64,000 bases of DNA, taken from contig VXSP01000025.1 in the NCBI GenBank assembly GCA_009837885.1, positions 62,001 through 126,000 on the forward strand. The letters are read 5' to 3'. Made by a program: the position numbers and the translations under genes. The notes beneath the pieces were generated by a model that did no database searches, had not been told where the DNA came from, and saw only the letters and a list, made by a program, of their open reading frames with translations. Source of the stretch: Holophagales bacterium (GTDB lineage Bacteria > Acidobacteriota > Thermoanaerobaculia > Multivoradales > Multivoraceae). Below, one piece after another: positions 15,289 to 24,464 of the stretch (position 1 is the first letter of the stretch; every line of letters starts with the position of its first letter).

Positions 15289-17640
15289 ATGGGATCGGAA
15301 TCCGCAACCGGAGTGACCGCCACCGACTCGATCCTCGGTAGTCTGATCGCCGCCCTCCGCGACAAGAGCGGCCCGCTGGACGGCCAGGAACCGCCAGCCG
15401 CGGTGCTCTGGCCGGACCCGGATGGGGAGTGGCGTAGTCTGGTCGGCGCGCTTCAGGAACGGCTGCCCGAGTTCCTGGTTCTGGGCGGTTACGACGAAGC
15501 GGCGCGGACGGGCCCGGCGATCTGGTTGCGGGCAGTCGTGGACGACGAGCCTCGGGCTTCCGCGTCGGCGGCGGGACGAACGCCCGTCCTGTATCTGCCC
15601 GGTGTCTCGCGCCAGCAGCTTCGGGCCGGCGACGACTGCCCGGACCACCTGAAGCCCCTGGTCGAACTGCTCTACCGCGGCGCGGTGTGGGCTCACCCGA
15701 ACGGGCGTGAGTGGACGGTGCGGGCGTTCCTGAGTTCACCGAAGTCCCTCGGCCTGGACGTCGCGGACGACGCCGGCACGAGGCGGGCCATGCTCCAGGC
15801 TCTGCCGGAGGTTGCGGTGGCGCCGCTCGACCGGCTGGAGCGTAGGCGTCTCGACGCGGACTACTTCCACCGCGTGCTGAGTCCCGACCCGCTGCGCGAC
15901 GTGCTTCAGTGGCTTGGCGAAGGCGACGCGATGCGGTCACGTCTCGGCCCGGAGCGGTGGAGCGCCTTCCGCAGCCGCTGCCGGGAGGAACTCGACTTCG
16001 ACCCGCAGGTGGATCCGGACGTCGCTGCCGGCGAACGGCTGGGTTCCGGCGAGGGCGAATGGGCGCGGGTATGGGAGCGGTTCCTCGAGGCGCCCGCAAG
16101 TTACCCGCATGTGGTCGATGTGCTGTTGCGGAGCCGGCCGTCGGGTGTGCTGCGTTTCGAGCCGGAACGCTGGCCCGATCTGAACGACGCGGAGGAAGAA
16201 CGCCTCCGGCTTGCCCTTGCGGAGGTTCGCGACCTCGAACACACCGGAGCTTGCCGGCGGATGAATGGACTGGAGGAGGAGCATGGCCTCCGCCGCGGCT
16301 GGGTCTGGGCGCGTCTCGACCGTTCGCCGCTGGCGGATGCGCTGGCGCCGCTGGCGCGCCTGGCCGCGGAAGCGCGGACTACTCTTGCTGGCGCCACGCC
16401 CGGCGAGATCGCCAGGGGCTATGTTGAGCACGGGTGGGCGGCCGATGCGGCGGCTCGTGACGCCCTGGCCCTCATTCGCGCCTCGGACCGGGAACTCGTG
16501 GCGGCGGTCGTCCGGCGCCTGCTCCTGCCTTGGCTCGAAGACGGCGCTCAGGCCTTCCAGGACGCGGTCGAGCGGGAGGCTCTGCCCGAGCGGGGTGGGC
16601 AGCCGCCGGTCGAAGCCCATGAGGACATGTGCCTGCTGTTCGTTGACGGCCTGCGCTACGAACTGGCTCGCGCACTGGCCGGACTGCTCGAGGCGCGAGG
16701 CTTCAGCACGGATTTGCAGCATCGCTGGGCGGCGCTGCCGACGCTCACCGCCACGGGCAAGCCGGCCGTGGCCCCGGTGGCGGCCGACATCATCGGGGCG
16801 GAGCTCGGCGGCGACTTCGCGCCGAGGTTCGAGGTGACGGGGCGGCGAGTCGAAGCCGGGGCGCTCCGGGCAGCGTTGGAGGAGCGCGGCTACCAGGTGC
16901 TGGCCGCCGGAACGCTCGATGCACCGCTCGGCAGCCCCGCGCGTGGCTGGGCGGAAGCGGGCGCCATCGACAAGCTCGGGCACGAGCTCGATGCCCCCGA
17001 CTTCGCTCGCAAGCTGCGGGACGAACTGACGGCTCTTAGGGACCGCATCGCCCGCCTGCTGGATGTCGGCTGGAAGGCGGTGCGGGTGGTGACCGATCAC
17101 GGCTGGCTGCTGATGCCCGGCGGCCTTCCCAAGGTCGATCTGCCGCGGCATCTCACCGTCAGCCGGGGCGCGCGCTGCGCCGTTGTCGCGGGCGGCGCGC
17201 GACCCGATGCGCTGATCGCTCCGTGGCACTGGAACGCGAACGAGTCGTTCGCGGCGGCGCGCGGTGCCGGGGCGTTTGTCCGATCGAAGGACTATGCGCA
17301 CGGGGGCCTGAGTATCCAGGAGTGCCTCGTTCCCGACCTCACGATCCGGGCCGCCCTTCGGCGCGAGGCGGCGGCGCGAGTGCGGAGGATCGTCTGGCGC
17401 GGATTCCGCTGTCTCGTCGTGGCCGTTGCGGAGGCGGGAGGGGTCTCGGCCGACCTTCGCCTCAAGAGCGATCCGCGGCGGTCGGTCGCGACCGCGGTCA
17501 GGCCGCTCGAAGCTGACGGTTCGGCGAGCCTGCTGCTCGCCGATGACGATCACGAACAATCGCGGCTCGTTCTCGTCTTGGTCGATGACGAGGGTCGGAT
17601 CCTCGACCGCCGCGAAACCGCTGTGGGAGAGGACTCGTGA
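15289..17640 (+). CDS. pglZ: BREX alkaline-phosphatase-superfamily protein PglZ
   Basis: The protein has 783 residues starting at ATG 15289; the frame is open upstream but would overlap the preceding gene. The PglZ domain is clear: the first metal-binding strand CLLFVDGLRYELA (residues about 447-459), a TLTATGKPA segment near 486, VTDHGWLL near 600, and HGGLSIQECLVPDL near 671. D450, D602 and H603 are likely metal ligands as in alkaline phosphatases. Established: PglZ is essential for BREX-1 defence and methylation, and some PglZ proteins have phosphodiesterase activity. The stop overlaps the GTG start of brxL. An 89-bp gap separates it from the zinc-ribbon/HEPN gene. Confidence 0.92.
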   Translation: MGSESATGVTATDSILGSLIAALRDKSGPLDGQEPPAAVLWPDPDGEWRSLVGALQERLPEFLVLGGYDEAARTGPAIWLRAVVDDEPRASASAAGRTPVLYLPGVSRQQLRAGDDCPDHLKPLVELLYRGAVWAHPNGREWTVRAFLSSPKSLGLDVADDAGTRRAMLQALPEVAVAPLDRLERRRLDADYFHRVLSPDPLRDVLQWLGEGDAMRSRLGPERWSAFRSRCREELDFDPQVDPDVAAGERLGSGEGEWARVWERFLEAPASYPHVVDVLLRSRPSGVLRFEPERWPDLNDAEEERLRLALAEVRDLEHTGACRRMNGLEEEHGLRRGWVWARLDRSPLADALAPLARLAAEARTTLAGATPGEIARGYVEHGWAADAAARDALALIRASDRELVAAVVRRLLLPWLEDGAQAFQDAVEREALPERGGQPPVEAHEDMCLLFVDGLRYELARALAGLLEARGFSTDLQHRWAALPTLTATGKPAVAPVAADIIGAELGGDFAPRFEVTGRRVEAGALRAALEERGYQVLAAGTLDAPLGSPARGWAEAGAIDKLGHELDAPDFARKLRDELTALRDRIARLLDVGWKAVRVVTDHGWLLMPGGLPKVDLPRHLTVSRGARCAVVAGGARPDALIAPWHWNANESFAAARGAGAFVRSKDYAHGGLSIQECLVPDLTIRAALRREAAARVRRIVWRGFRCLVVAVAEAGGVSADLRLKSDPRRSVATAVRPLEADGSASLLLADDDHEQSRLVLVLVDDEGRILDRRETAVGEDS

Positions 17641-19700
17641 ACTCGCTGAATCTCGAGATGGACCGCCTCGACGAACTCGCCGCGGAGGCCTTCCCCGGCT
17701 ACCTGGTGCGCAAGGACCTGGTGCGCCGCTACGCGCGGCAGTATCCGGTGCCGACGTACGTCGTGGAGTTCCTGCTCGGGCGCTACTGCGCGAGCGTCGA
17801 CGCGGAGGAGATCGAGGAAGGCCTCGTCGTCGTGCAGCAGCAGCTCGAAGGGCGGACAGTGCGGCCGAGCGAGCAGGAGGTGTTCAAGTCCCGCGCTCGG
17901 GAGGACGGTTCGGTCAAGTTGATCGACATCGTCCGTGCCCGCCTAGACGCGAAGAACGACCGCTACGTGGCCGAACTGCCGAGTCTGGGATTGCGCGATG
18001 TCGATGTCGCGGACTCCATCATCAAGGACAACCAGCGGATGCTGACGGACGGCTTCTACGCGGAGGCCACGCTGGAGTACGACGCGGTGGTCGCGGCAGA
18101 CGGACGCGGGAACCCCTTCCGGATCGAGTCCCTGCGCCCGATTCAGATGGCCGACGCGCGAGTTCTCGAAGCGTTCGCCCGCGGCCGCCAGAGCTTCACG
18201 ACGGACGAATGGCGCGACTTCCTGATCCGCTCCGTGGGACTCGAACCGGCAGCGCTGGACGAGCGGGCGAAGCGGGTCGCGCTGCTTCGGATGGTCCCCT
18301 TTGTCGAGCGGAACTACGATCTCGTGGAACTCGGTCCGCGCGGCACGGGGAAGAGCCATATCTACCAGCAGATCTCTCCCTACTCCCACCTGCTCTCGGG
18401 CGGCAAGGCGACCGTCGCCAAGATGTTCGTCAACATGGCGAACGGCCAGCGCGGGCTCGTCTGCCAGTACGACGTGGTCTGCTTCGACGAGGTCTCCGGC
18501 GTGTCGTTCGATCAGAAGGACGGCGTGAACATCATGAAGGGCTACATGGCCTCCGGCGAGTTCAGCCGAGGCAAGGAGAGCATCCGCGCCGACGGCGGCA
18601 TCGTAATGGTGGGCAACTTCGACGTGGATGTGGAGCAGCAGCAGCGGATCGGTCACCTGCTTTCGCCCCTGCCGAAGGAGATGCGGGACGACACCGCGTT
18701 TCACGACCGGATTCACGGCTATGCGCCGGGTTGGGACTTCCCGAAGCTGAATCCAGAAGATCACCTGACGGACCACTTCGGCCTGGTCACCGACTTCCTG
18801 AGCGAGTGCTGGAACCAGTCGCGGCAGTCGGGCCGGTTGACGGCCCTGCAGAACCGGGTTTTCTGGGGCGGCGCGCTCAGCGGCCGGGACATCGAGGCCG
18901 TGAACAAGACCTGTTCCGGCCTCCTGAAGCTCCTGCACCCTGACCCCGAGATGCCCGTCGAGGATGACGACATGGAGTGGATCGTGCGGCTCGCCCTGGA
19001 GTCGCGCCGGCGCGTGAAGGAGCAGCAGAAGCGCTGTCTCAGGAGCGAGTTCGGCAACACCCATTTCTCCTTCACGCTGGGCGTGGACGGGGTGGAGCAG
19101 TTCGTTGCCACACCGGAACTACACAGCGACGAGGCGATCGACAGCGATCCACTGCCGCCCGGGCAGGTCTGGGCGATCGGCCCCGGCGCCGGAGAGACGG
19201 GGGCCGGCCTGTACCGGATCGAAGTCGCTCTGGGGCCGGGAAGCGGCGCGAAGATCCTGAACTACCCCGTGCCCCCGGCCTTTCGCGAGAGCGTCAAGGT
19301 CGGCGAGCAGAACCTCTACCGGGCGGCGAAGGAACTGGTTGGACCACGGGACCCGCGCGGTTTCGAGTACTCGATTCAACTGCGGTCCTTCGACGCCGAC
19401 AAGTCGGGCATCGATCTCGGCATGCCGGTGCTCGCCGCCTTGGTCGGAGCGCTTCTGGACCGCGGAACCCGCGGCGGCGCGATCGTCGTCGGCCCGCTGA
19501 ACCTCGGCGGCAGCCTGGACATGCTGACGCACCCCGTTTCGATCGCAGAGTTGGCCGTCGACAAGCGTGCCGCGACCCTGCTAATGCCGGTCAGCGCGAG
19601 GAAGGCGCTGAACGAACTGCCGGATGAGTTGTGGACCAAAGTGAACATCGAGTACTACAGCGATCCGGTGGACGGCGTGTTCAAGGCCCTCCTTGCCTAG
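17637..19700 (+). CDS. brxL: BREX AAA+/Lon-like protein BrxL
   Basis: The protein has 687 residues, starting at GTG 17637 inside the pglZ stop (GTGA). Residues 1-220 are the family's N-terminal region. The AAA+ domain has a Walker A GPRGTGKS (233-240) and Walker B VVCFDEVSG (280-288). The last 100 residues are the Lon-like domain, with LGMPVLAALVGALLD and ending in YYSDPVDGVFKALL. The Lon catalytic Ser in the GPSAG box is not present, so peptidase activity is unlikely. Established: BrxL is the hallmark of type 1 BREX, forms rings on DNA and is needed for phage exclusion but not for host methylation. It closes the core operon. Confidence 0.95.
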   Translation: MNSLNLEMDRLDELAAEAFPGYLVRKDLVRRYARQYPVPTYVVEFLLGRYCASVDAEEIEEGLVVVQQQLEGRTVRPSEQEVFKSRAREDGSVKLIDIVRARLDAKNDRYVAELPSLGLRDVDVADSIIKDNQRMLTDGFYAEATLEYDAVVAADGRGNPFRIESLRPIQMADARVLEAFARGRQSFTTDEWRDFLIRSVGLEPAALDERAKRVALLRMVPFVERNYDLVELGPRGTGKSHIYQQISPYSHLLSGGKATVAKMFVNMANGQRGLVCQYDVVCFDEVSGVSFDQKDGVNIMKGYMASGEFSRGKESIRADGGIVMVGNFDVDVEQQQRIGHLLSPLPKEMRDDTAFHDRIHGYAPGWDFPKLNPEDHLTDHFGLVTDFLSECWNQSRQSGRLTALQNRVFWGGALSGRDIEAVNKTCSGLLKLLHPDPEMPVEDDDMEWIVRLALESRRRVKEQQKRCLRSEFGNTHFSFTLGVDGVEQFVATPELHSDEAIDSDPLPPGQVWAIGPGAGETGAGLYRIEVALGPGSGAKILNYPVPPAFRESVKVGEQNLYRAAKELVGPRDPRGFEYSIQLRSFDADKSGIDLGMPVLAALVGALLDRGTRGGAIVVGPLNLGGSLDMLTHPVSIAELAVDKRAATLLMPVSARKALNELPDELWTKVNIEYYSDPVDGVFKALLA

Positions 19701-20055
19701 GTGCCTCTGGCGCCGGCTCCTTGAACTACCCAACCAAAGTGGAAGCCAACTCGCTGAAACCGCCAGACCCACCTCTGAGCCGGGTATCATGTCCTCGCTG
19801 ACGCACCGGAGAGCCGCTCAGGTCAAGCCCTCGTTTGAACGAGGCCGTCTCGAGGGTCCTCTAGGGCGCGCCACAGACGAGACCAGACCGCACGCCGAGG
19901 TGGGGTACCGGTGCCGGGACGGGCACTCATGGAAGTCTCCTCAGTGGCGCAGTCCCGTTTGTGCAAACGGTACCCATTGAGGTAGCCTCCCTACATCCCC
20001 TTAGCCTCTCCTCAATACGTGCTTCGCCGCCACTCCTTATTCGGAGGTTCGCACG
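19701..20055. other. Non-coding gap after brxL with a palindrome
   Basis: I see no convincing gene in these 355 bp. They hold a 16-bp palindrome at 19955-19970 (CCGTTTG, TG, CAAACGG). No clear rho-independent terminator follows brxL. The next gene has GGAGG 8 bp before its ATG at 20056. The palindrome may be a regulator site for that gene. Confidence 0.4.
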
Positions 20056-21117
20056 ATGGATGTGAGTTCGGTTCCCCGCCCCATCTGGTACATACTGGCC
20101 GTACCCATAGCCTTTCTCATCACGGTCTTTTCCCTACACACTGCAAGGGATCGGACGCTACTAGTTGGTCTGATCAGTCCGAGCCAAGAACCAGCGGAAT
20201 CGGTCACGAAAGCGATTGAGGAGGTTAAGAGTCTAACCGAGAAGAACAAGGAACGCATTGATGGCCTCGCAGAAAGAGCAAACCAAGCTGAACGGACGAC
20301 GCAGTATGCCGATGGATCGGCTGTCGCAGAAGGACCTGATGGTGCGTCCCCTGCGGAAGGAGCTTCTGACGAAACGTGCCCTCTCGATGGAAGATCTTAT
20401 CGGGAGTTCTTCTTGCTCCGGGAAGCTGAACAGCGGACGTTGACTCCGGGCGCGGTTGAACGACAGGAGTTCCTCAGTGCCCCATGTCACACCTACGAGC
20501 TTGTCGTCTTGGCGGATGCCCACTATGAAATCTATACCTCGCGTGATCGGCGCAATACGGGGAGCGCCGCCGACACGGTAATCGAACTTCTGTCGGACGA
20601 GTACGTGTTGTTGGCGAGCGACGATGACGGCGCACGGGACAGGTTCTTTTCTCGGATAGAGAGAGATCTCGAGGAGGGGAGGTATTTTGTCCTCGTGAGG
20701 AGTTTCGACGACAGGAGGAGTGGACGGTACGCTCTGCGTGCGAACCCCGTGCAACCCCCGGCTGTGGCCACGCGGCTGACCGGTGATTACACTTCGGGCG
20801 AACTCGGTGACCCTGAAAGGTCATGGTACAGGTTTGAGGTCAGCGAGGGTGCGTGCTACATCTTTGAGACAGATACAGAATCGGACTCGCACGTCGATAC
20901 CGTGCTTAGGGTCTATCGGGAGAGGGATGAACGGCTTCGATTGATCCGTGAAGACGACGACGGTAAGTTCCCGAGCTTGGATTCGCTGGTGGAAGGAGAC
21001 TTCGAATCCGGTACGTACTACGCCCGTGTGACAGGGCGCGGTTTCGCTACGCGGGGCCGATTTCAGATTCGGGCGGTAGCGTGCGAGGCTACACGGGACT
21101 ACGAGGAGTACGAATAG
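20056..21117 (+). CDS. Membrane-anchored protein with two pre-peptidase (PPC)-like domains
   Basis: The protein has 353 residues with a strong ribosome site. Residues about 9-30 form one membrane anchor. Residues 48-82 are a coiled coil. A low-complexity Ala/Gly/Glu linker follows. Two beta-sandwich-like repeats follow, at about 135-230 and 240-343. Each has the PPC-type pattern of a hydrophobic strand, an aspartate-rich turn (LASDDDGARD, IREDDDGKF) and a closing G-x-Y-x-V/A-R-V strand. The PPC-like part probably lies outside the membrane. Established: PPC domains are usually found at the C-terminus of secreted proteases as binding modules; here no protease is present. G+C is near 52 percent in a sampled stretch, like the BREX inserts. 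It may belong to the defence island, but this is only positional. Confidence 0.65.
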   Translation: MDVSSVPRPIWYILAVPIAFLITVFSLHTARDRTLLVGLISPSQEPAESVTKAIEEVKSLTEKNKERIDGLAERANQAERTTQYADGSAVAEGPDGASPAEGASDETCPLDGRSYREFFLLREAEQRTLTPGAVERQEFLSAPCHTYELVVLADAHYEIYTSRDRRNTGSAADTVIELLSDEYVLLASDDDGARDRFFSRIERDLEEGRYFVLVRSFDDRRSGRYALRANPVQPPAVATRLTGDYTSGELGDPERSWYRFEVSEGACYIFETDTESDSHVDTVLRVYRERDERLRLIREDDDGKFPSLDSLVEGDFESGTYYARVTGRGFATRGRFQIRAVACEATRDYEEYE

Positions 21118-21231
21118 GGGCGAGCCAGCGCTAGGTCGGGCCCAGAGAAAGGAGGAGGGCGACGGAATCCTGATCTTCGTCGGGCTGCGGGTAGTGCTGA
21201 GGGTGCCGCTCCCAAGGAGTTTCCCTAGCGG

Positions 21232-22809
21232 TTACTCCCCGCCGATCCGCTCCAGGTACACGGCTTCCACCAGGTCCAGCCTGTCCTTGATCACGCCCGG
21301 TGTCGCTTTGGGCTCAGGAGCGTCGAGCACCATCCAGGTGTCGCTTTCCGCGTTGTACTCCGGCCACTCCGGAGCGCCGTCGCCGTTCGGGTCGCCGGTG
21401 GCTGCGAAACGGGTCCAGTAGGCAGCCATCGCGTCGCCCAGGGCGGCGCCGTCCGCGCCGGGGTAGCGCTCGGCGTCGGGGTCGCCCGTGTCGCCGAAGG
21501 CGTAGGCGACCTCGGAACCGTGGGGGGCGCCGGGGAACGCCTCGCGCTGCGCCTCGGGGACGAACTGGAAGTAGTAGGCGCGCCCCGGCGAGGAGACGGT
21601 CTTCATCTGCTCCGCGAGGTAGCGGGCCGAGATGACGTAGCGCTGGTCGCCGAACAGGGTGGCCGCGGCGATCCGCTCCGCGTCATCGTCGGTCTCGCCG
21701 TCCGCTCCGTAGAGAGCCCGGGCCTGTCCTTCGCGCTCGCCGAAGGTGGCGAAGTAGTCGCCGGGCGCCATCGCGAAGGCGCGGAAGATGGTCCCCTCGA
21801 AGCTGTTGCCGCCGGTGATGTAGGGCACGTCGTGCTGCTCGCCCCGGGCGAAGACGATGCCGGGTTCGTCGGGCAGCACGCCGCCCGTGATAGGCACCCA
21901 GAAGCCGGTGCCGAGGTTGATCAGATCCTCGACCGGAAGCGCGCGCAGGTCGGCGGCCGAGGGCTCGTCTCCGAGATCGAAGGCGTCGGCGATCAGCGCC
22001 GACCCCTGGTCGCGGGCCGAAGGCAGCCCCCAGCGCGCCTCGCTGAGGTGGGGCAACCGCCAGGTGCCGTAGCCGCTCTGGGCAATCGCCCGGTGGAACA
22101 GGCCGGCGGACGCGGGCGTGCTCATCAGCGTGTTCACGGCCATCCCGCCGGCCGAGACGCCGAAGATCGTCACGCGGTCCGGATCGCCGCCGAAGGCCGC
22201 GGCGTTGCGCTGCACCCACTCGAGGGCGGCGATCATGTCGAGCACGCCGTGGCTGCCCTCGGGCTGCCCGGAAGCCGCGGCTTCGGCGGCCAGGACGGGA
22301 TGGGCGAAGAAGCCGAGGGCGCCCAGGCGGTACTGGATGCTGACGATGACGACGCCACGGCTTGCGAGGCCGGCGCCGCGGCCCGTCGCTGGAGCTTCGC
22401 CAAGCCGGCCGTTTCCGGTCCGGAAGCCGCCGCCGTGGATCCAGACCATGACCGGCATCGCGTCCGAGTCGGAGCGCTCGGCCGACGTCCAGACGTTCAG
22501 GTACAGGCAATTCTCGCTCTGGGGGAGCTGGGCGCGGCCCTGCGGGCAGATGGGACGGTACTCGTTGGCCTGGAGAGGCTCCGTCCAGGGCTCGACGGCT
22601 ACGGGCGGCCGCCAGCGCAGGTGGCCCTCGGGGGCCTGCGCGAAGGGGATGCCGAGGAAGGCCGCGACATCGCTGGCGCCCTCGGGCGCGAAGCCCTGGA
22701 CGGGGCCGGCGTCGCTCTGGACCAGGAAGGGGTCGGACGGTTCGGCGGCGCAGGCGAGGAGGAGAGGGAGGACGAGGGCGAAGAAGGGGGTGGATCGGGT
22801 CTTCATCAT
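21232..22809 (-). CDS. Type B carboxylesterase, probable lipoprotein
   Basis: The protein has 525 residues and starts at ATG 22809. The N-terminus is a lipoprotein-type signal with LLLAC (Cys20). The alpha/beta-hydrolase carboxylesterase pattern is complete: ENCLYLNVW (99-107), the oxyanion-hole HGGG (125-128), the nucleophile Ser219 in GVSAGG and a late His in APHGSEVAYAF. Length is typical of the family. Established: these enzymes hydrolyse carboxylic esters with broad specificity. It is placed on the periplasmic side or outer surface by its signal. It follows the M20 peptidase gene by 3 bp and is surely cotranscribed with it. The substrate is not predictable. Confidence 0.9.
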   Translation of the reverse strand: MMKTRSTPFFALVLPLLLACAAEPSDPFLVQSDAGPVQGFAPEGASDVAAFLGIPFAQAPEGHLRWRPPVAVEPWTEPLQANEYRPICPQGRAQLPQSENCLYLNVWTSAERSDSDAMPVMVWIHGGGFRTGNGRLGEAPATGRGAGLASRGVVIVSIQYRLGALGFFAHPVLAAEAAASGQPEGSHGVLDMIAALEWVQRNAAAFGGDPDRVTIFGVSAGGMAVNTLMSTPASAGLFHRAIAQSGYGTWRLPHLSEARWGLPSARDQGSALIADAFDLGDEPSAADLRALPVEDLINLGTGFWVPITGGVLPDEPGIVFARGEQHDVPYITGGNSFEGTIFRAFAMAPGDYFATFGEREGQARALYGADGETDDDAERIAAATLFGDQRYVISARYLAEQMKTVSSPGRAYYFQFVPEAQREAFPGAPHGSEVAYAFGDTGDPDAERYPGADGAALGDAMAAYWTRFAATGDPNGDGAPEWPEYNAESDTWMVLDAPEPKATPGVIKDRLDLVEAVYLERIGGE

Positions 22810-22812
22810 GGT

Positions 22813-24258
22813 TCAGTCCTGGCCGCCGGCGGTCGGCGTGAAGGCGGTTGGCCCGGTCCCGCGCCGGCCGGGCGCGACGGCGATCGTCTCGAGGAGGTCG
22901 AGCATCGTGCGCCAGCCGCGTTCGACGTTCTGGACCGAGATCCGCTCGTTGTTGCCATGGACGCCGCCCTGGTCGGCGCCCGTGAGGACGGCGGGCGAGA
23001 AGCCGTAGGCGACGATTCCGCGGTCGCGGAAGAAGCGGCTGTCGGTGAAGCCGGCGGTCACGGCCGGGATGACGGTGGCGCCCGGGAAGCGGCGCGCGGT
23101 GACGGACTCAATGGCCCGGTAGAGGTCGGTGTCGGTCGAGGACACGGCCGGCGTGAACGAAAGCAGGACCTCGATCGAGATGGACGGCTGAGCGATCCGC
23201 TTCCGTAGTTCGTGGATGAAGGCCCGCGGCGCCTGGTCGGGAAGCAGCCGGCAGTCCAGTTCGGCCCACGCGGCGGGCGCGACGACGTTGATCGTGCTGG
23301 ACGCGTTGAGCCTCGTGACGGCGCAGGTGTTGCGGGTGAGCGCGTGCAGCGTCGGGTTCGTCCGGTGCAGGGCGGCGAGACGTTCGGGCGCCTCGATCAG
23401 GCGCTCCGGGTCGGCGAGGTGGCCGGCGCCGGAATGGAGGGCGGCCAGGTCCCGGAAGAAGTCGCCCACTTCCGGCACGATGCGGGGGGCGAACGGATCC
23501 TGGCGGAGACGTTCGAGCGCTTCGATCAGATCGAGTACGGCGCTGCGGGGCGATGGGCTGGAGCCGTGGCCGCCGGGCCCGACCGCGTTCAACCGGAGCC
23601 ACATCGGCACCTTCTGCGTCACCTCGACGCTGAAGACGACCCGGTTGCCCCGAACGCCTCCGCTGCCGCCCTCGTTGAGCACCATTCCGACACCTTCCAG
23701 CCAGTCCGGCCGGTTGCGGACGATCCAGCCGACGCCGAGCCGCCCACCCGCCTCCTCGTCGGCCGTGGCCAGGAAGACGACGTCGCGCTCGAGCGGTTGG
23801 CCGGAGCGGGCGAGGGCGAGGAAAGCCTCCAGGTGCATGATGCCCAGGCCCTTCGTGTCGAGGGCCCCGCGGCCGTTGAGGTAGCCGTTCTCGTAGGTTC
23901 CGGACAGCGGATCGTGCTTCCAGAAACGCGGATCGGCCGGCACAACATCGATGTGGTGGAGCAGGATGATCCCCGGGGCCCCACCCCCTTCGAGCCGCGC
24001 CCAGATGCTGCCCCGGCCCGGTTCGGGCTCCACGGTTTCGTAGGGGATCCCTTCGCGCTCGAAGATGTCCGCGAAGAACGCGACCCCCTGGCTTTCGTTG
24101 CCCGGCGGGTTCGTCGTGTCGATGCGGAGGTACTGCTGGAGCCGTCGCGAGGCCTCCGGCAGCCGCGGATCGCCGGAACCGTCCTGGCTCACGCCCGGCG
24201 ACGGTGCCACAGCCAGGAGCGCAGCCATCGCCGGAACGATCACGGGGGCGGTGCGCAT
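22813..24258 (-). CDS. Secreted M20-family metallopeptidase
   Basis: The protein has 481 residues from ATG 24258. An in-frame upstream extension to 24534 is rejected because it would cross into the divergent PQQ gene and is Arg-rich. A cleavable signal peptide is present (about residues 1-24). Metal-binding elements of M20 peptidases are visible: LLHHIDVVP (His and Asp), GRGALDTKG (bridging Asp), DEEAGG (catalytic Glu and ligand Glu), and a late GVHGNNE His. The central dimerisation domain contains NASSTINVVAP. Established: M20 enzymes remove N-acyl or terminal amino acids as di-zinc carboxypeptidases or deacylases. It forms an operon with the downstream esterase, suggesting breakdown of amides or esters in the periplasm. 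Confidence 0.9.
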   Translation of the reverse strand: MRTAPVIVPAMAALLAVAPSPGVSQDGSGDPRLPEASRRLQQYLRIDTTNPPGNESQGVAFFADIFEREGIPYETVEPEPGRGSIWARLEGGGAPGIILLHHIDVVPADPRFWKHDPLSGTYENGYLNGRGALDTKGLGIMHLEAFLALARSGQPLERDVVFLATADEEAGGRLGVGWIVRNRPDWLEGVGMVLNEGGSGGVRGNRVVFSVEVTQKVPMWLRLNAVGPGGHGSSPSPRSAVLDLIEALERLRQDPFAPRIVPEVGDFFRDLAALHSGAGHLADPERLIEAPERLAALHRTNPTLHALTRNTCAVTRLNASSTINVVAPAAWAELDCRLLPDQAPRAFIHELRKRIAQPSISIEVLLSFTPAVSSTDTDLYRAIESVTARRFPGATVIPAVTAGFTDSRFFRDRGIVAYGFSPAVLTGADQGGVHGNNERISVQNVERGWRTMLDLLETIAVAPGRRGTGPTAFTPTAGGQD

Positions 24259-24464
24259 CGGGTTGGTCGTTGGGCGTCCGAACGGTCGGTCGGTGAACGG
24301 CAAGCATATGGCAAGCAGGGTCAACCCGGGGCGTTTGTCGCCGTACAGAAGGGAAGAGGCGGAGCGAGTCCGACGAGGATGCCGGCGCGGCCTCAGTGTG
24401 TAGCGGCGGCTATGATCGCGCGGCCGCGCAGCGACCAAAGACGGAAGGACCGAAGGAGAGGCCC

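Noticed and set aside
15937-17559. 540-codon minus-strand frame opposite pglZ
   Set aside because: Antisense shadow of the PglZ domain.
19693-19980. 95-codon frame after brxL
   Set aside because: It starts inside brxL, has no ribosome site and no recognisable sequence.
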